Shown piece by piece: positions 7,169 to 15,854 of a stretch of DNA of 64,000 nucleotides. The stretch is from NCBI GenBank assembly GCA_965603365.1, contig CBFDCR010000010.1:1-64000 (forward strand), written 5' to 3'. Source of the DNA: JAHELQ01 sp965603365 (GTDB lineage Bacteria; Acidobacteriota; Aminicenantia; UBA2199). The translations under genes were made by a program, and so were the position numbers. Position 1 is the stretch's first letter. Each line of letters starts with the position of its first letter. The notes below the pieces were generated by a model. It worked only from the letters and a program-made list of their open reading frames with translations. It ran no database searches and was not told the origin of the DNA.

Positions 7169-7803
7169 CTAACCGCAACGGGATGGAGGTGTTTTTGTTT
7201 TTCTGCAAAGTTTTGGGCGAGTGTTTGCCTGAGAGTGGGGAGTGAAATGTTGTAGCCCTGGTGTTTGAGGGAGGTGACGAAGTGGCGGTGGGGGCGGTGA
7301 CGGCGGTAGGGGGGTTGCCGGGTTGGCTGGCGGAGGTATTGTTCGATGGTGGCGGGGGGGAGGGAGACGTTCAGGACCGCCTGGTAAAATACTTTGCCTC
7401 GGCTGCGGTAGATGGCGGAGCCCAGGATTTTTTTGTCGCCGATGGCGATGTCCGATAATCCCTGGTGGCTTAAGTCCCGGACGCCCAGGGCGGTCAATGC
7501 CTGGAGAATCGTTTCGTTGTATTTATTGAAATAGCGCCCGGGGGCGCTCAATTTGTCTTCCCGGCTTAAGATGGAGACGGCTAAGGTGTCGGGGGAGAGG
7601 AGCACGGCTTCACCGCCGGAGGGGCGGCGATAGAGGGGAATCCGATCGTTGGCGACCGCATCCGCATGAACCGACTTTTCCGGCTCGCTGCCCTGACCCA
7701 GTACGATGCACAGGAACGGCGGCTGCCAGATCAGGTACCTGGAACCGGGGGTGTCGTCCTTCAGTAATTCGGCATCCGTTAGGTCGTAAGCCTCTATTTG
7801 CAT
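7156..7803 (-). CDS. lipoate-protein ligase family protein
   Basis: The 215-residue cytoplasmic enzyme carries the lipoate/biotin ligase fold. The nucleotide/lipoate loop RRPSGGEAVLL is at about 69-79 and the lysine motif GDKKILGSAIYRSRGKVFYQ near 127-146, as in LplA. It should attach lipoate (or octanoate) to the lysine of the E2 lipoyl domain encoded three kilobases upstream in the same operon. It lacks the separate C-terminal domain of long LplA proteins. It lies 34 bases after the E3 gene, consistent with co-transcription. Confidence 0.85.
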   Translation of the reverse strand: MQIEAYDLTDAELLKDDTPGSRYLIWQPPFLCIVLGQGSEPEKSVHADAVANDRIPLYRRPSGGEAVLLSPDTLAVSILSREDKLSAPGRYFNKYNETILQALTALGVRDLSHQGLSDIAIGDKKILGSAIYRSRGKVFYQAVLNVSLPPATIEQYLRQPTRQPPYRRHRPHRHFVTSLKHQGYNISLPTLRQTLAQNFAEKQKHLHPVAVSYHL

Positions 7804-7837
7804 TTTGAAAAGCCGCTAAGAACGCTGTGGCTTGTTT

Positions 7838-9181
7838 TTATTTATGAATCGGCTGGTCAAAGGCGGCAAAACCGGCCTCCATGAAGATTTCCGAGACGGT
7901 GGGGTGGGCATGGATGGTGGCGGCCACGTCAAAGATGGTGCCCTCCAACTGCATGACGGCGGCGGCCTCGGCGATCATATCGGTGGCATGGTCGGCCACG
8001 ATCTGCACGCCCAGAACTTCGCCGTACTTCTTGTCCGACAGCAGGCGGATAAATCCCTCGGTATGGCCCTCGGTCAGGGCCTTGCCGTTGGCAGACAGCG
8101 GGAATTCGCTGACTTTGTAATCGATGCCCTTCTCCTTGATCGCCGGTTCGCCCAGACCCAGTTGGGCAATTTCCGGGTAGGTGTAGATGTTGATGGGGAA
8201 TTTGCCGAAATCCATCTCCCGGTTGAGGCCGTTGATCACGTTGACCGCATGCAGCCCCTGGGCGGAGGCGGCATGGGCAAAGATGCTGCGGCCATTGACA
8301 TCGCCTACGGCATAGATCCCATCCAGGCTGGCTTTCAGGAATCCGTCCACCTGGATAAAGCCGTTATCGAGGGTCAATTCGATTTTGGACTCCGGCAGCA
8401 CGGCCCGCCGATCCAGGGCATTGATGATCTTATCGCACTTTACCCTTCTTTCGTCGATGATAATTTCGCCCTCTTCATATCCCTTGATCCTCTCCAGGGT
8501 CAACACTTCTATCTTCGCTTTTTTGAAGGATTTTTTGAGGTAATCGGACAGGTAGGGGTCCAATTGGGGGGCCATCACCTCGCCGGGAACGAGCAGCTTT
8601 ACCTCTCTTCCCGCCAGGTGGAAAAATTGGGCCAGTTCCACCGCATGGGGACCGCTGCCCACGACCACCGGCTGCTGGGGCAATTGGTCCAGTTGGAGGA
8701 GATTTTTGATCTCCACGACGATATCTGCCGGTACCGGGTAGTCCAATTCCCCGGGTACCGAGCCGGTGGCGATGATGATGCTGCGGGTCTCCAGCAGGCG
8801 GTTTTCCACGCTGACAGATTTGTCGGAATTAATAACGGCCCGGCCTTTAACGATCTCCACGCCGTTCTTCTTCAATAGATACTCCACCCCCTTTGTCAAT
8901 CGCCTGACAATGTGTTCCGAGCGTTTACCGGACTGCTGCCAGTTAAATGAAAGTTTTTCCACATCGACACCGTCGACCCCGAAGGTCGATGCCTGCCGGA
9001 CCGCCTCCAGCCTTTTGGCACTCTCCAACAGCGCCTTGGTGGGGATGCAGCCCCAGTTGAGGCACATGCCGCCGATCGCCGATTCCTCGATGAGGGCGGT
9101 CTTTAAGCCCACCTGGCCGGCCCGGATAGCGGCCACATACCCACCGGGCCCCGAACCGATTATAATTAAATCATACGACAT
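7838..9181 (-). CDS. lpdA: dihydrolipoyl dehydrogenase (E3)
   Basis: This FAD enzyme reoxidises the dihydrolipoyl arm of E2 and passes electrons to NAD. The protein (447 residues) begins with the FAD motif IIGSGPGGYVAAIRAGQ and has the redox-active disulphide in GGMCLNWGCIPTK (C-x4-C, about residues 40-45). A second Rossmann element is VVGSGPHAVELAQF, and the C-terminal catalytic HAHPTVSE is present. Met replaces the usual Thr before the first Cys, a minor variation. It is the fourth gene of the dehydrogenase operon. Confidence 0.95.
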   Translation of the reverse strand: MSYDLIIIGSGPGGYVAAIRAGQVGLKTALIEESAIGGMCLNWGCIPTKALLESAKRLEAVRQASTFGVDGVDVEKLSFNWQQSGKRSEHIVRRLTKGVEYLLKKNGVEIVKGRAVINSDKSVSVENRLLETRSIIIATGSVPGELDYPVPADIVVEIKNLLQLDQLPQQPVVVGSGPHAVELAQFFHLAGREVKLLVPGEVMAPQLDPYLSDYLKKSFKKAKIEVLTLERIKGYEEGEIIIDERRVKCDKIINALDRRAVLPESKIELTLDNGFIQVDGFLKASLDGIYAVGDVNGRSIFAHAASAQGLHAVNVINGLNREMDFGKFPINIYTYPEIAQLGLGEPAIKEKGIDYKVSEFPLSANGKALTEGHTEGFIRLLSDKKYGEVLGVQIVADHATDMIAEAAAVMQLEGTIFDVAATIHAHPTVSEIFMEAGFAAFDQPIHK

Positions 9182-9214
9182 TTTTCCTCCTCATAGAAAA
9201 GTGGTCTATTCTCT

Positions 9215-10516
9215 CTATTGGCCGAATAACAGGGTTACCGGGTCCTTCAAATAGCCCATGACCGTCAGCAGGAAGCGGGCGGCCTCGCCGCCGTCCACGA
9301 TGCGGTGGTCTACCGACAGCGATAGGGGCAGGACATTGCCTACCGCGATCTCTTCGCCCTTTACTACCGGCACCTTCATGATCCGGCCGATGCCCAGTAT
9401 GCCTGCCTGGGGGTAGTTGATCACCGGCACGCCGTAGGTTCCGGCGATGGAGCCGTAATTGGTGACGGTAAAGGTGCCGTCCTTCAAATCTTCCAGGGTG
9501 AGTTTTCGCTCCCGGGCCTTCTGCCCTATGTCCTGGAGCCTCTGGGCCAATTGGAGAAGGGACAACCGATCCACCTCCCGCACCACCGGCACCACTAACC
9601 CCTCTTCGGTGTCCACGGCAATGCCGATATTGATGTACTTTTTGTATATCATCCTGTCGTTTTCCAGGTCCAGTTGGGCATTCAGGATGGGGTGCTGCTT
9701 GAGGGCATAGGCGGCCGCTTTAAGGATAAAGGGCATGTAGGTCAGTTTGATCTCTTGCTCGGCAAAGCGGTTTTTGTGGCTGCTGCGCAGCTTGACCAGC
9801 TCTGAAATTTCTACCTCCTCGAAGGCCGTCATGTGGGCGGCATTTTGCTTGGAGCGAATCATATTGCGGGCAATGGCCTTGCGGATCTGGCTGAGGGGCT
9901 GGTATTCCACCCGGGGTTCCACCTCTTCTTCGACTGCCGCTCTTTTCTTGACTTTCCCCTTTTGCAGGTCTTCATAATAATCCTGGATGTCCTTTTTCAT
10001 CACCCGGCTATTGGGACCGGTGCCGGGAATTTTGTCGATGTCAAACCCCATATCTCTGGCCATGGCCCGGGCAACCGGCGTGGCCAGTGCCTTCCTGGGT
10101 TTCTCTTCCTCTACCTCTCTTTCTACGGTAATACCCTCATCGCTGCCGGGAAGTACGGCGGCGTCTCCGGCCACCTCGATGGTGCCCACCACGCCGAAAC
10201 CCTTTTCGTCTATGGCCTCCTGGCGGGGACCGGCAGGCTTCTCCCTGGCAATTTCCACGGCGGCTTCACCCTCCACCCCCTCGATCTCAATCTCCACCAG
10301 CGGATCTTCCACGTTTATGACTTCCCCTTCGTTACCAAACAGGGCGACGATGACCCCCTCTTTGGGGGAAGGGATGTCTGTGACCACCTTGTCGGTCTCC
10401 ATCTTCACCACCGGATCTCCGGATTTGATGGTCTGCCCTTTTTGCACGTACCATTTCAAGATTTTGCCTTCGGTGATGCCTTCCCCGATATCCGGAAATT
10501 TAAAAATATATCTCAT
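9215..10516 (-). CDS. pdhC: dihydrolipoamide acyltransferase (E2) of 2-oxoacid dehydrogenase complex
   Basis: The 433-residue core subunit has three expected parts. One lipoyl domain (residues 1-80) carries the acceptor lysine in VKMETDKVVTDIPSP. A peripheral-subunit-binding domain lies near 140-175 (ATPVARAMARDMGFDIDKIP then SRVMKKDI). The catalytic acyltransferase domain ends with the active-site DHRIVDGGEAARF. An acidic/Pro-rich linker separates the domains. It transfers the acyl group from E1 to CoA and forms the multimeric core. Whether the complex uses pyruvate or branched-chain 2-oxoacids cannot be fixed by sequence alone. Confidence 0.93.
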   Translation of the reverse strand: MRYIFKFPDIGEGITEGKILKWYVQKGQTIKSGDPVVKMETDKVVTDIPSPKEGVIVALFGNEGEVINVEDPLVEIEIEGVEGEAAVEIAREKPAGPRQEAIDEKGFGVVGTIEVAGDAAVLPGSDEGITVEREVEEEKPRKALATPVARAMARDMGFDIDKIPGTGPNSRVMKKDIQDYYEDLQKGKVKKRAAVEEEVEPRVEYQPLSQIRKAIARNMIRSKQNAAHMTAFEEVEISELVKLRSSHKNRFAEQEIKLTYMPFILKAAAYALKQHPILNAQLDLENDRMIYKKYINIGIAVDTEEGLVVPVVREVDRLSLLQLAQRLQDIGQKARERKLTLEDLKDGTFTVTNYGSIAGTYGVPVINYPQAGILGIGRIMKVPVVKGEEIAVGNVLPLSLSVDHRIVDGGEAARFLLTVMGYLKDPVTLLFGQ

Positions 10517-10537
10517 TTTTGTTCTCCTTTATTTGCA

Positions 10538-11515
10538 TTAATATTCTACCACCTTCTTGATCTCGTAAAAGATCCTTTCGGGACTGTGGAAGTAGAAATG
10601 TTCGCCTTTGGGCAGGGGAGGCGTGGTATCGAAACCGCCCAGCCGGGTGGGGGGGGCCTCCAGGCTCAGGAATGCCTCTTCGGTGACGATGGCCATCAAT
10701 TCGGCCCCCACGCCGAAACTAATGGGCCCTTCGTTGACAATCAAAACTCTACCGGTCTTCTTAACCGATTCCCGGATGGTGTCCCGATCCAGGGGATAGA
10801 TGGTGCGGAGATCGATGAGTTCAACGGCAATGCCGGCCTCCTTGGCCAGGACCATCGCCCGCTGCACATCCCGGATCATGGCGCCGTAGGAGACCACGGT
10901 GAGGTGTTCGCCCTCTTTGAGGATCCTGGCCTTGCCCAGGGGGATGGTAAATTTGTCTTCCGCCACCTCCTGTTTGATGGCCCGGTAGATCCTCTTGGGT
11001 TCCATGAAGATCACCGGGTCATCGTCTTCGATGGCGGAGATCAACAGTCCCTTGGCGTCGTAAGGGGTAGAGGGAATCACCACCTTTAGCCCCGGGATAT
11101 GGCCAAACAGGGCCTCCATGCTCTCGGAATGGTGCTCCAGGGCCTTGATGTTGCCGCCGTAGGGCATGCGGACAACCAGTTGGCTGTTGTACCTTCCCCG
11201 GGACCGGTTGCGCATCCTGGCCACGTGGGCGGCCAGTTGGTTGAAGGCGGGGAAGACAAAACCGGAAAACTGGATCTCCACCACCGGTCTTAGACCCGCC
11301 ACGCTCATGCCCACGGCGGTACCCACGATGGCCGATTCCGCCAGGGGGGAGTCGAAGACCCGCTGTTCGCCGTACTTTTTTTGCAGCCCCTGGGTGACCC
11401 GGAATACGCCGCCTTCCACCCCCACGTCTTCGCCGTACACCACCACGCCGGGATCATCCCCTAACTTGATATCGATGGCATTGTTTATGGCCTGAACCAG
11501 GTTCATTACGCTCAT
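10538..11515 (-). CDS. pdhB: 2-oxoacid dehydrogenase E1 component, beta subunit
   Basis: The 325-residue protein is the transketolase-like pyrimidine-binding half of heterotetrameric E1. It shows VYGEDVGVEGGVFRVTQGL near the N-terminus and FDSPLAESAIVGTAVGMSV, with the conserved cofactor-activating Glu, at about 54-72. The C-terminal transketolase domain contains VELIDLRTIYPLDRDTI. Its start overlaps the stop of the E1 alpha gene by four bases, so the two chains are coupled. The closest families are acetoin/pyruvate/branched-chain E1 beta. Confidence 0.93.
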   Translation of the reverse strand: MSVMNLVQAINNAIDIKLGDDPGVVVYGEDVGVEGGVFRVTQGLQKKYGEQRVFDSPLAESAIVGTAVGMSVAGLRPVVEIQFSGFVFPAFNQLAAHVARMRNRSRGRYNSQLVVRMPYGGNIKALEHHSESMEALFGHIPGLKVVIPSTPYDAKGLLISAIEDDDPVIFMEPKRIYRAIKQEVAEDKFTIPLGKARILKEGEHLTVVSYGAMIRDVQRAMVLAKEAGIAVELIDLRTIYPLDRDTIRESVKKTGRVLIVNEGPISFGVGAELMAIVTEEAFLSLEAPPTRLGGFDTTPPLPKGEHFYFHSPERIFYEIKKVVEY

Positions 11516-12600
11516 TTTTGTGCCTCCTTCCAGTTTAAAAACTTCTCATAGGCGACCTGCTGTTTTTTCAGATCCCCCGGCATCTCCTTGAAGGTGTACC
11601 GGAATACATCCTCCAGCTTGTAGGGGGGGGTGTTCTCATAGATGGAGAACTCCTTTTCCACCTCCTGGCGGTATTGGTCCACCAGGGGTTCGTCGTCTTG
11701 TTCTTTCCACCGCTTTTGAGAGACGAGATATCCCCTTAATCTCTTGATGGGGTCTTTCTCTTCCCAGACCTTCTCCTCTTCCGGACTCCTGTAAAGGGAG
11801 GGGTCATCGGAGGTGGTGTGTGCCCCCCGGCGGAAGGTGAGCGCTTCGATCAAGACAGGGCCTTTGCCCTGCCGGGCGTGCCGGAAGGCTTCATGGATGG
11901 CCCGGTAAACGGCAAAATAGTCGTTGCCGTCCACCTTGATGCCGGGAATGCCGTAAGCCACCGCTTTGACGGCCAGGTTGACGGAGGCAGTCTGCTTTTT
12001 GACTGGCACCGATATGGCAAACTGGTTGTTCTGGATGATGAAGACCACCGGTGCCTGCCACACGGCGGCAAAATTCAGGGCTTCGTGAAAGTCACCCTGC
12101 GACGTGCCCCCATCGCCCACAAAGGCAAAGACCACGCTGTCTTTCTTCTGGTACTTCATGGCGTAACCGATACCGGCGGCATGGGGCAATTGGGAGGCAA
12201 TGGGAACAGCGGAGGGCAGGAAGTTGGGGGCGTCGGAAAATTTTGAGCCGTCTTCATAACCGCCCCAGTACATATAAATATCGCTGAGTTTGGCGCCCTT
12301 GGACAACCAGGCCCCCATCTCCCGGAAGGCCGGTACCAGCCAGTCCTCTTTTCGCATGATCCTGCCGGCAGCCACCGAGATGGCCTCCTGGCCCAGGTTG
12401 GGGGGATAGGTGTACATGCGGCCCTGCCGCTGGAAGGAGACGGCCATTAAATCGGCGGTGCGGACAAAGTGCATGAATTTGTACGCCTCTATTATCTCCT
12501 CATCGGCAATATCCGGTTTCCATTTGGTATTGATGATCTTTCCATCGTTGTCCATTACTTGCAACATTTTGTCTTTGAGAGGATCAAACTGTGTAAACAT
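11512..12600 (-). CDS. pdhA: 2-oxoacid dehydrogenase E1 component, alpha subunit
   Basis: This first gene of the operon encodes the thiamine-diphosphate-binding alpha chain (362 residues). The TPP motif is complete: FVGDGGTSQGDFHEALNFAA followed about 30 residues from GDG by QNNQFAIS. The phosphorylation-loop region FRRGAHTTSDDPSLYRS is as in BCKDH/PDH alpha of bacteria. An AAGGAGG site precedes the ATG. With E1 beta, E2, E3 and a lipoate ligase behind it, this is a self-contained oxidative decarboxylation operon. Confidence 0.93.
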   Translation of the reverse strand: MFTQFDPLKDKMLQVMDNDGKIINTKWKPDIADEEIIEAYKFMHFVRTADLMAVSFQRQGRMYTYPPNLGQEAISVAAGRIMRKEDWLVPAFREMGAWLSKGAKLSDIYMYWGGYEDGSKFSDAPNFLPSAVPIASQLPHAAGIGYAMKYQKKDSVVFAFVGDGGTSQGDFHEALNFAAVWQAPVVFIIQNNQFAISVPVKKQTASVNLAVKAVAYGIPGIKVDGNDYFAVYRAIHEAFRHARQGKGPVLIEALTFRRGAHTTSDDPSLYRSPEEEKVWEEKDPIKRLRGYLVSQKRWKEQDDEPLVDQYRQEVEKEFSIYENTPPYKLEDVFRYTFKEMPGDLKKQQVAYEKFLNWKEAQK

Positions 12601-12639
12601 CTTTCCTCCTTAACTTTACTCTCTGTCTTTTTTTATTTT

Positions 12640-12677
12640 ATTATAGTATTATAATACGAAAATGTGAAAATTTCACA
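12640..12677 (-). promoter_or_regulatory. promoter and palindromic operator of the 2-oxoacid dehydrogenase operon
   Basis: On the minus strand TTCACA (12668-12663) and TATAAT (12645-12640) stand 17 bases apart, a near-consensus sigma-70 promoter. A second TATAAT lies at 12653-12648. A perfect palindrome TGTGAAA-A-TTTCACA (12663-12677 on the plus strand) covers the -35 box. The site resembles CRP/FNR-type half sites but has a five-base rather than six-base core, so the regulator is unknown. Confidence 0.6.
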
Positions 12678-12686
12678 AAAAAAAAT

Positions 12687-12702
12687 AAAAAAACGCTTTT
12701 TT
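12687..12702 (-). terminator. possible weak terminator (A-tract/T-tract hairpin)
   Basis: Seven A, CGC and six T form a short all-AU hairpin; on the minus strand it is followed by more U. It lies just downstream of the Cas4-like nuclease gene and upstream of the dehydrogenase promoter. The stem is weak. Confidence 0.3.
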
Positions 12703-12721
12703 GGGCTCCGGATCCCCTTTC

Positions 12722-13480
12722 CTACGTATAAGTTCTGCAGATATCTTTGAATTCGCAAAAACCGCACATATAGCTAACGTTTTTGTAAAAAACCTCGCTG
12801 CTGATGTTGCCGGCCACATGGCGGATGACTTTCAACATCTCTTCCTCATCCGTATCCTCCGGTTTGACCCGGATCTCCTGATGCCGGATGCCTACTGCAT
12901 TTTTTGAGTAAAGAATTTTGAATTTCAGTTTTGAACTGACCTGACCGAAGCTTTGCTCAAACAGGTATTTGTAGACCATCATTTGCAGCCGCGAGCCCTT
13001 GACCCTGGATTTGGACCATTTGCTGGTGGCGGTTTTAAAATCGGTGATAGTGAAATCCTGCTCCACCAGATCGATTATGCCCTTCAACCTGACCCCCAGG
13101 CCGGGTAGTTCAACCTCCAACTCCTTCTCCACCATTAGGGGTGCCATCATTTCCGCCATTTCCTTTAAGAAATATTTCATAAATGAGATCCCCCGCTTTT
13201 CGACCTTTTCGGCCGAAGATTGCCAGACGACCTCTGTGTCCTCCTGAAAAGCCCTGAAGTTTCCCAGGAACACATCCTGCACATCTTGATTTTTCGGTTC
13301 TACCGATTCGATCTTTTTTTTAAAATAATATTCCACCGCCGAGTGAAATACAATCCCCATAAATACTTTGTCGTTGATGGGCATAGAAATTCCTTCCACA
13401 TAGGTCAGGTAATACTTCAGGGGGCAATTTTGATACAGTCTAATCTGGTTGTACGAGATATAGTCCCTGGGAAGATTCAT
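12722..13480 (-). CDS. PD-(D/E)XK nuclease with Cas4/AddB-like cysteines
   Basis: The 252-residue protein opens with the RecB-nuclease signature ISYNQIRLYQNCPLKYYLTY, with Cys19. The nuclease core follows: a His in GIVFHSAVEYYF (about 45), an Asp in LKGIIDLVE, DFKTATSKW (D-x-K) and LQMMVYKYLF (Q-x3-Y). Three cysteines close the chain at 239, 242 and 248. One N-terminal plus three C-terminal cysteines is the Fe-S arrangement of Cas4, AddB and related DNA nucleases. No cas genes or CRISPR repeats are near, so it is a solitary nuclease, probably in DNA repair. It follows rpsT by 12 bases. Confidence 0.82.
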   Translation of the reverse strand: MNLPRDYISYNQIRLYQNCPLKYYLTYVEGISMPINDKVFMGIVFHSAVEYYFKKKIESVEPKNQDVQDVFLGNFRAFQEDTEVVWQSSAEKVEKRGISFMKYFLKEMAEMMAPLMVEKELEVELPGLGVRLKGIIDLVEQDFTITDFKTATSKWSKSRVKGSRLQMMVYKYLFEQSFGQVSSKLKFKILYSKNAVGIRHQEIRVKPEDTDEEEMLKVIRHVAGNISSEVFYKNVSYMCGFCEFKDICRTYT

Positions 13481-13492
13481 TTAAAAAACAGG

Positions 13493-13765
13493 CTATGGTT
13501 GGGCTTCGGCTTTCCTCAACAGGTGATTTAACCTCGATTTGTATCTGGAACCGGTGTTGCGATGAATTGTGCCTTTCGTAACGGTTTTATCTATAATCGA
13601 GACCACACCGGAAAAGAGTTGTTTGGCCTCTTCCAATTCACCGGTCTCGATCTTTCTTCTAAACATTTTGACCCTGTTCCTCATTTTAGTCCGGTTCATC
13701 CTGTTGATCATCCGCTTCTTCTCGTCTCTTCGATACTTCTTAAGTGCAGATTTATGATTTGCCAT
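13493..13765 (-). CDS. rpsT: 30S ribosomal protein S20
   Basis: The 90-residue basic protein begins MANHKSALKKYRRDEKKRMI and ends SRYKSRLNHLLRKAEA, the full-length S20 pattern of three long helices that bind 16S rRNA. A ribosome site GGAGG lies before the ATG, and a near-consensus promoter lies 36 bases upstream. The downstream nuclease gene may be read through from this promoter. Confidence 0.95.
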   Translation of the reverse strand: MANHKSALKKYRRDEKKRMINRMNRTKMRNRVKMFRRKIETGELEEAKQLFSGVVSIIDKTVTKGTIHRNTGSRYKSRLNHLLRKAEAQP

Positions 13766-13800
13766 TCAATAATCCTCCGATACAATCTAAAGCAACCTGA

Positions 13801-13829
13801 ATCATACCCTAAACCCTCGCTTTTGTCAA
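13801..13829 (-). promoter_or_regulatory. rpsT promoter
   Basis: On the minus strand TTGACA (13829-13824) and TATGAT (13806-13801) are spaced by 17 bases. The -35 overlaps the stop codon of larE (13828-13826), so rpsT has its own promoter within a same-strand gene run. Confidence 0.75.
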
Positions 13830-14617
13830 TCCCAGACTCCCGATTTTATGCCCCCCAGGTCCAGGGTAACGAACTTGAATTGATTTTCTGTACAGATGTC
13901 GATGAGTTTTTCCTTGAGTGCCAGTACTCGGTTAAAATGCTTTTCCGTTGTTTCAATTCTGATGCCCTCCTCAATATACCTGACTTTGACGGGATAAATA
14001 CCCGAGTCCGTCAAGAAGAATTCAATCCGGTCAAACCGTCGCAATAAATCTTCGCTTAGAGATAGGCCGTAGGGAAAACGGGTGGCCAGGCAGGTGGAGG
14101 AGGTCAAATAAAAGGGTTCAATGCCCACCCCTTCTAAATATTGTTGGATTTCCCCGGAGGAGATGTTTTCTCCCTCTAAGGGAGACAGGATATCCAACTC
14201 CTGCAGGGCCTTGAGCCCCGGCCTGTATTCTTGCAAGTCGGAAGCAGTGGTGCCGTCCAGGATGGCCCCTGATCCCCACGAGGCGGCTGCTTCCTCTAGG
14301 GCCCGGAAGATCTTTTTTTTGCAAAAGTAGCAGCGGTCACGGGGATTTTTCATCATGTTTTCATCAGGGCCAAAAGCCAGCGAGATTTTTTCCAGGTTAA
14401 AATCCAGTTGATTCCGGAAGTATTCCAGCCGCTTTCGATCCTGGAGTGAGCCAAACGGGGTCTCCACAAAAAAGGCCGTCACCCTCTCCTTGCCCAGGGT
14501 CTCCACCGCAACTTTTAACAGAAAAAAGGAGTCTTTACCCCCCGAAAAGGCCACGGCCACCTTGCCGTACCCCCTCAACCTTCGTTTTAAACCCTCAATC
14601 TTTTCTACCAATGTCAT
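13826..14617 (-). CDS. larE: ATP-dependent sacrificial sulfur transferase LarE
   Basis: The 263-residue PP-loop protein has the ATP pyrophosphatase motif AFSGGKDSFF (residues 25-30 are SGGKDS). LarE-specific sequences are GTTASDLQEYRPGLKALQEL and TCLATRFPYG, where the cysteine aligns with the sacrificial sulfur donor. LarE adds sulfur to a pyridinium dicarboxylate nucleotide to build the nickel-pincer cofactor of lactate racemase-type enzymes. No larA, larB or larC is in the window, so the rest of the pathway must be elsewhere. An extra CYFCKK motif near residue 93 could bind metal. Confidence 0.88.
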   Translation of the reverse strand: MTLVEKIEGLKRRLRGYGKVAVAFSGGKDSFFLLKVAVETLGKERVTAFFVETPFGSLQDRKRLEYFRNQLDFNLEKISLAFGPDENMMKNPRDRCYFCKKKIFRALEEAAASWGSGAILDGTTASDLQEYRPGLKALQELDILSPLEGENISSGEIQQYLEGVGIEPFYLTSSTCLATRFPYGLSLSEDLLRRFDRIEFFLTDSGIYPVKVRYIEEGIRIETTEKHFNRVLALKEKLIDICTENQFKFVTLDLGGIKSGVWD

Positions 14618-14619
14618 TT

Positions 14620-15819
14620 TTAAATAAGCTGGGATAGAAACGTTGTCGCCGGTACCCGAACCGGGTGGTTTACCGAAAAGCAGTCACGCTCCACATAATC
14701 CAGGTCAAGGGCGACCTGAAACGCATGATGGGTCTTTAAAAGTCCATGGAAATATTCAAGTTGGGGACTTAAACCCCGTTTGCCAGAAGATTTGACCTCA
14801 ACCAGAAACCAGGGATTGCTATTTCGTGTTACCAGGAAATCGACTTCCCGTTTGGCCTTATCCCTGATAAAATAGAGCTCAAATTCACCAAAACCGGTAT
14901 CTGTCCAATAATGTACGGCTTTAAGTAGTTGTGATGCCAGAAAATTTTCGATACGGGCGCCGGGGTCCTCTATCCCACTCCAATCCCACAAATACACCTT
15001 CGGCTGTTTTCGCAGGGATTTGGGTATGTTTCGGAACCAGGGGCGCACAGTAAAGCAGTAATAAAGCCTTTCCAGTAATCCCAGCCACCGGCGAATGGTG
15101 TCAACAGAGACATTGACATTATTTGCATACCAACTGTAGTTAAACAGTGCTCCGGCACCGGCCTTAAGCAAGTCGGCAAAAACCCGGATCTGGTTGATTT
15201 CATAAACCTGGGTGATATCTCGAACATCTTCATAAAAAAACTGTTCACTGCGGAGACGTTTCCATTTATTGTAAAACCGGGTATTGGCTTTGAGAAAAGG
15301 TTCCGGGAAGCCTCCGAAAGTGTGCAACTGCTGAAACGATTCTTTGTCGATTGTTTGGGGCATCCGGATTTCCGATTCCGGCATTTCGGGATTCAACAAT
15401 TCGGCCACCGACAGCGGATGCATTCGATACAAGAAGTATCGTCCCATCAAGCTGTCTCCACCATGCCTGAACACATTTAACCGTGCACTGCCGGTAACGG
15501 TCGAACGGCAGCGGTCTCCATAGACATCAAAAAAGCCTTTGAGGAAGGATTTCCATTTTCTATATTTATGTAATTCGTCGAATACGATATGAGGGGTATC
15601 CGCACGTAAATCCAGGAGTCCAAGATGTTCGGCCACTGCATCGGGGCCTCTGGTAATCATTATTCGATCTGCCTGGTTGTCCCAGTTCATGTATCTATGC
15701 ATACCTGAACCGGCCCGGGAACTGGTTGTCTTACCGACTTGCCGGGGCCCTGACAGGAAGACCATTTGTCGGTACTCCTTAAGATGTCCGGATATTAACC
15801 GTTCGTATACTCTTTGCAT
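14620..15819 (-). CDS. AAA ATPase with C-terminal DUF4143 domain
   Basis: The 399-residue protein has an N-terminal P-loop domain with Walker A SGPRQVGKTTS (about 24-34) and Walker B IVFDELHKY, then the sensor-like VTGSARLNVF. Its C-terminal half holds a winged-helix and a DUF4143 nuclease-like fold: EVDFLVTRNSNPWFLVEVKS shows the D-x(n)-E-x-K pattern. The family is common near mobile and defence genes, but its function is not established. It ends two bases before larE. Tandem palindromic repeats lie just upstream and may regulate it. Confidence 0.82.
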   Translation of the reverse strand: MQRVYERLISGHLKEYRQMVFLSGPRQVGKTTSSRAGSGMHRYMNWDNQADRIMITRGPDAVAEHLGLLDLRADTPHIVFDELHKYRKWKSFLKGFFDVYGDRCRSTVTGSARLNVFRHGGDSLMGRYFLYRMHPLSVAELLNPEMPESEIRMPQTIDKESFQQLHTFGGFPEPFLKANTRFYNKWKRLRSEQFFYEDVRDITQVYEINQIRVFADLLKAGAGALFNYSWYANNVNVSVDTIRRWLGLLERLYYCFTVRPWFRNIPKSLRKQPKVYLWDWSGIEDPGARIENFLASQLLKAVHYWTDTGFGEFELYFIRDKAKREVDFLVTRNSNPWFLVEVKSSGKRGLSPQLEYFHGLLKTHHAFQVALDLDYVERDCFSVNHPVRVPATTFLSQLI

Positions 15820-15854
15820 GGGTCTATTTTACCTTTAACGACTAAAAATATCAA

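Noticed and set aside
7832..8878. Long open frame of 348 codons on the plus strand over the E3 gene
   Set aside because: It is the antisense shadow of a clear dihydrolipoyl dehydrogenase gene; no start signal and no recognisable product.
12722..13480. CRISPR-associated Cas4
   Set aside because: Residues fit Cas4, but no cas genes or array are present in the window, so I call only a Cas4-like nuclease.
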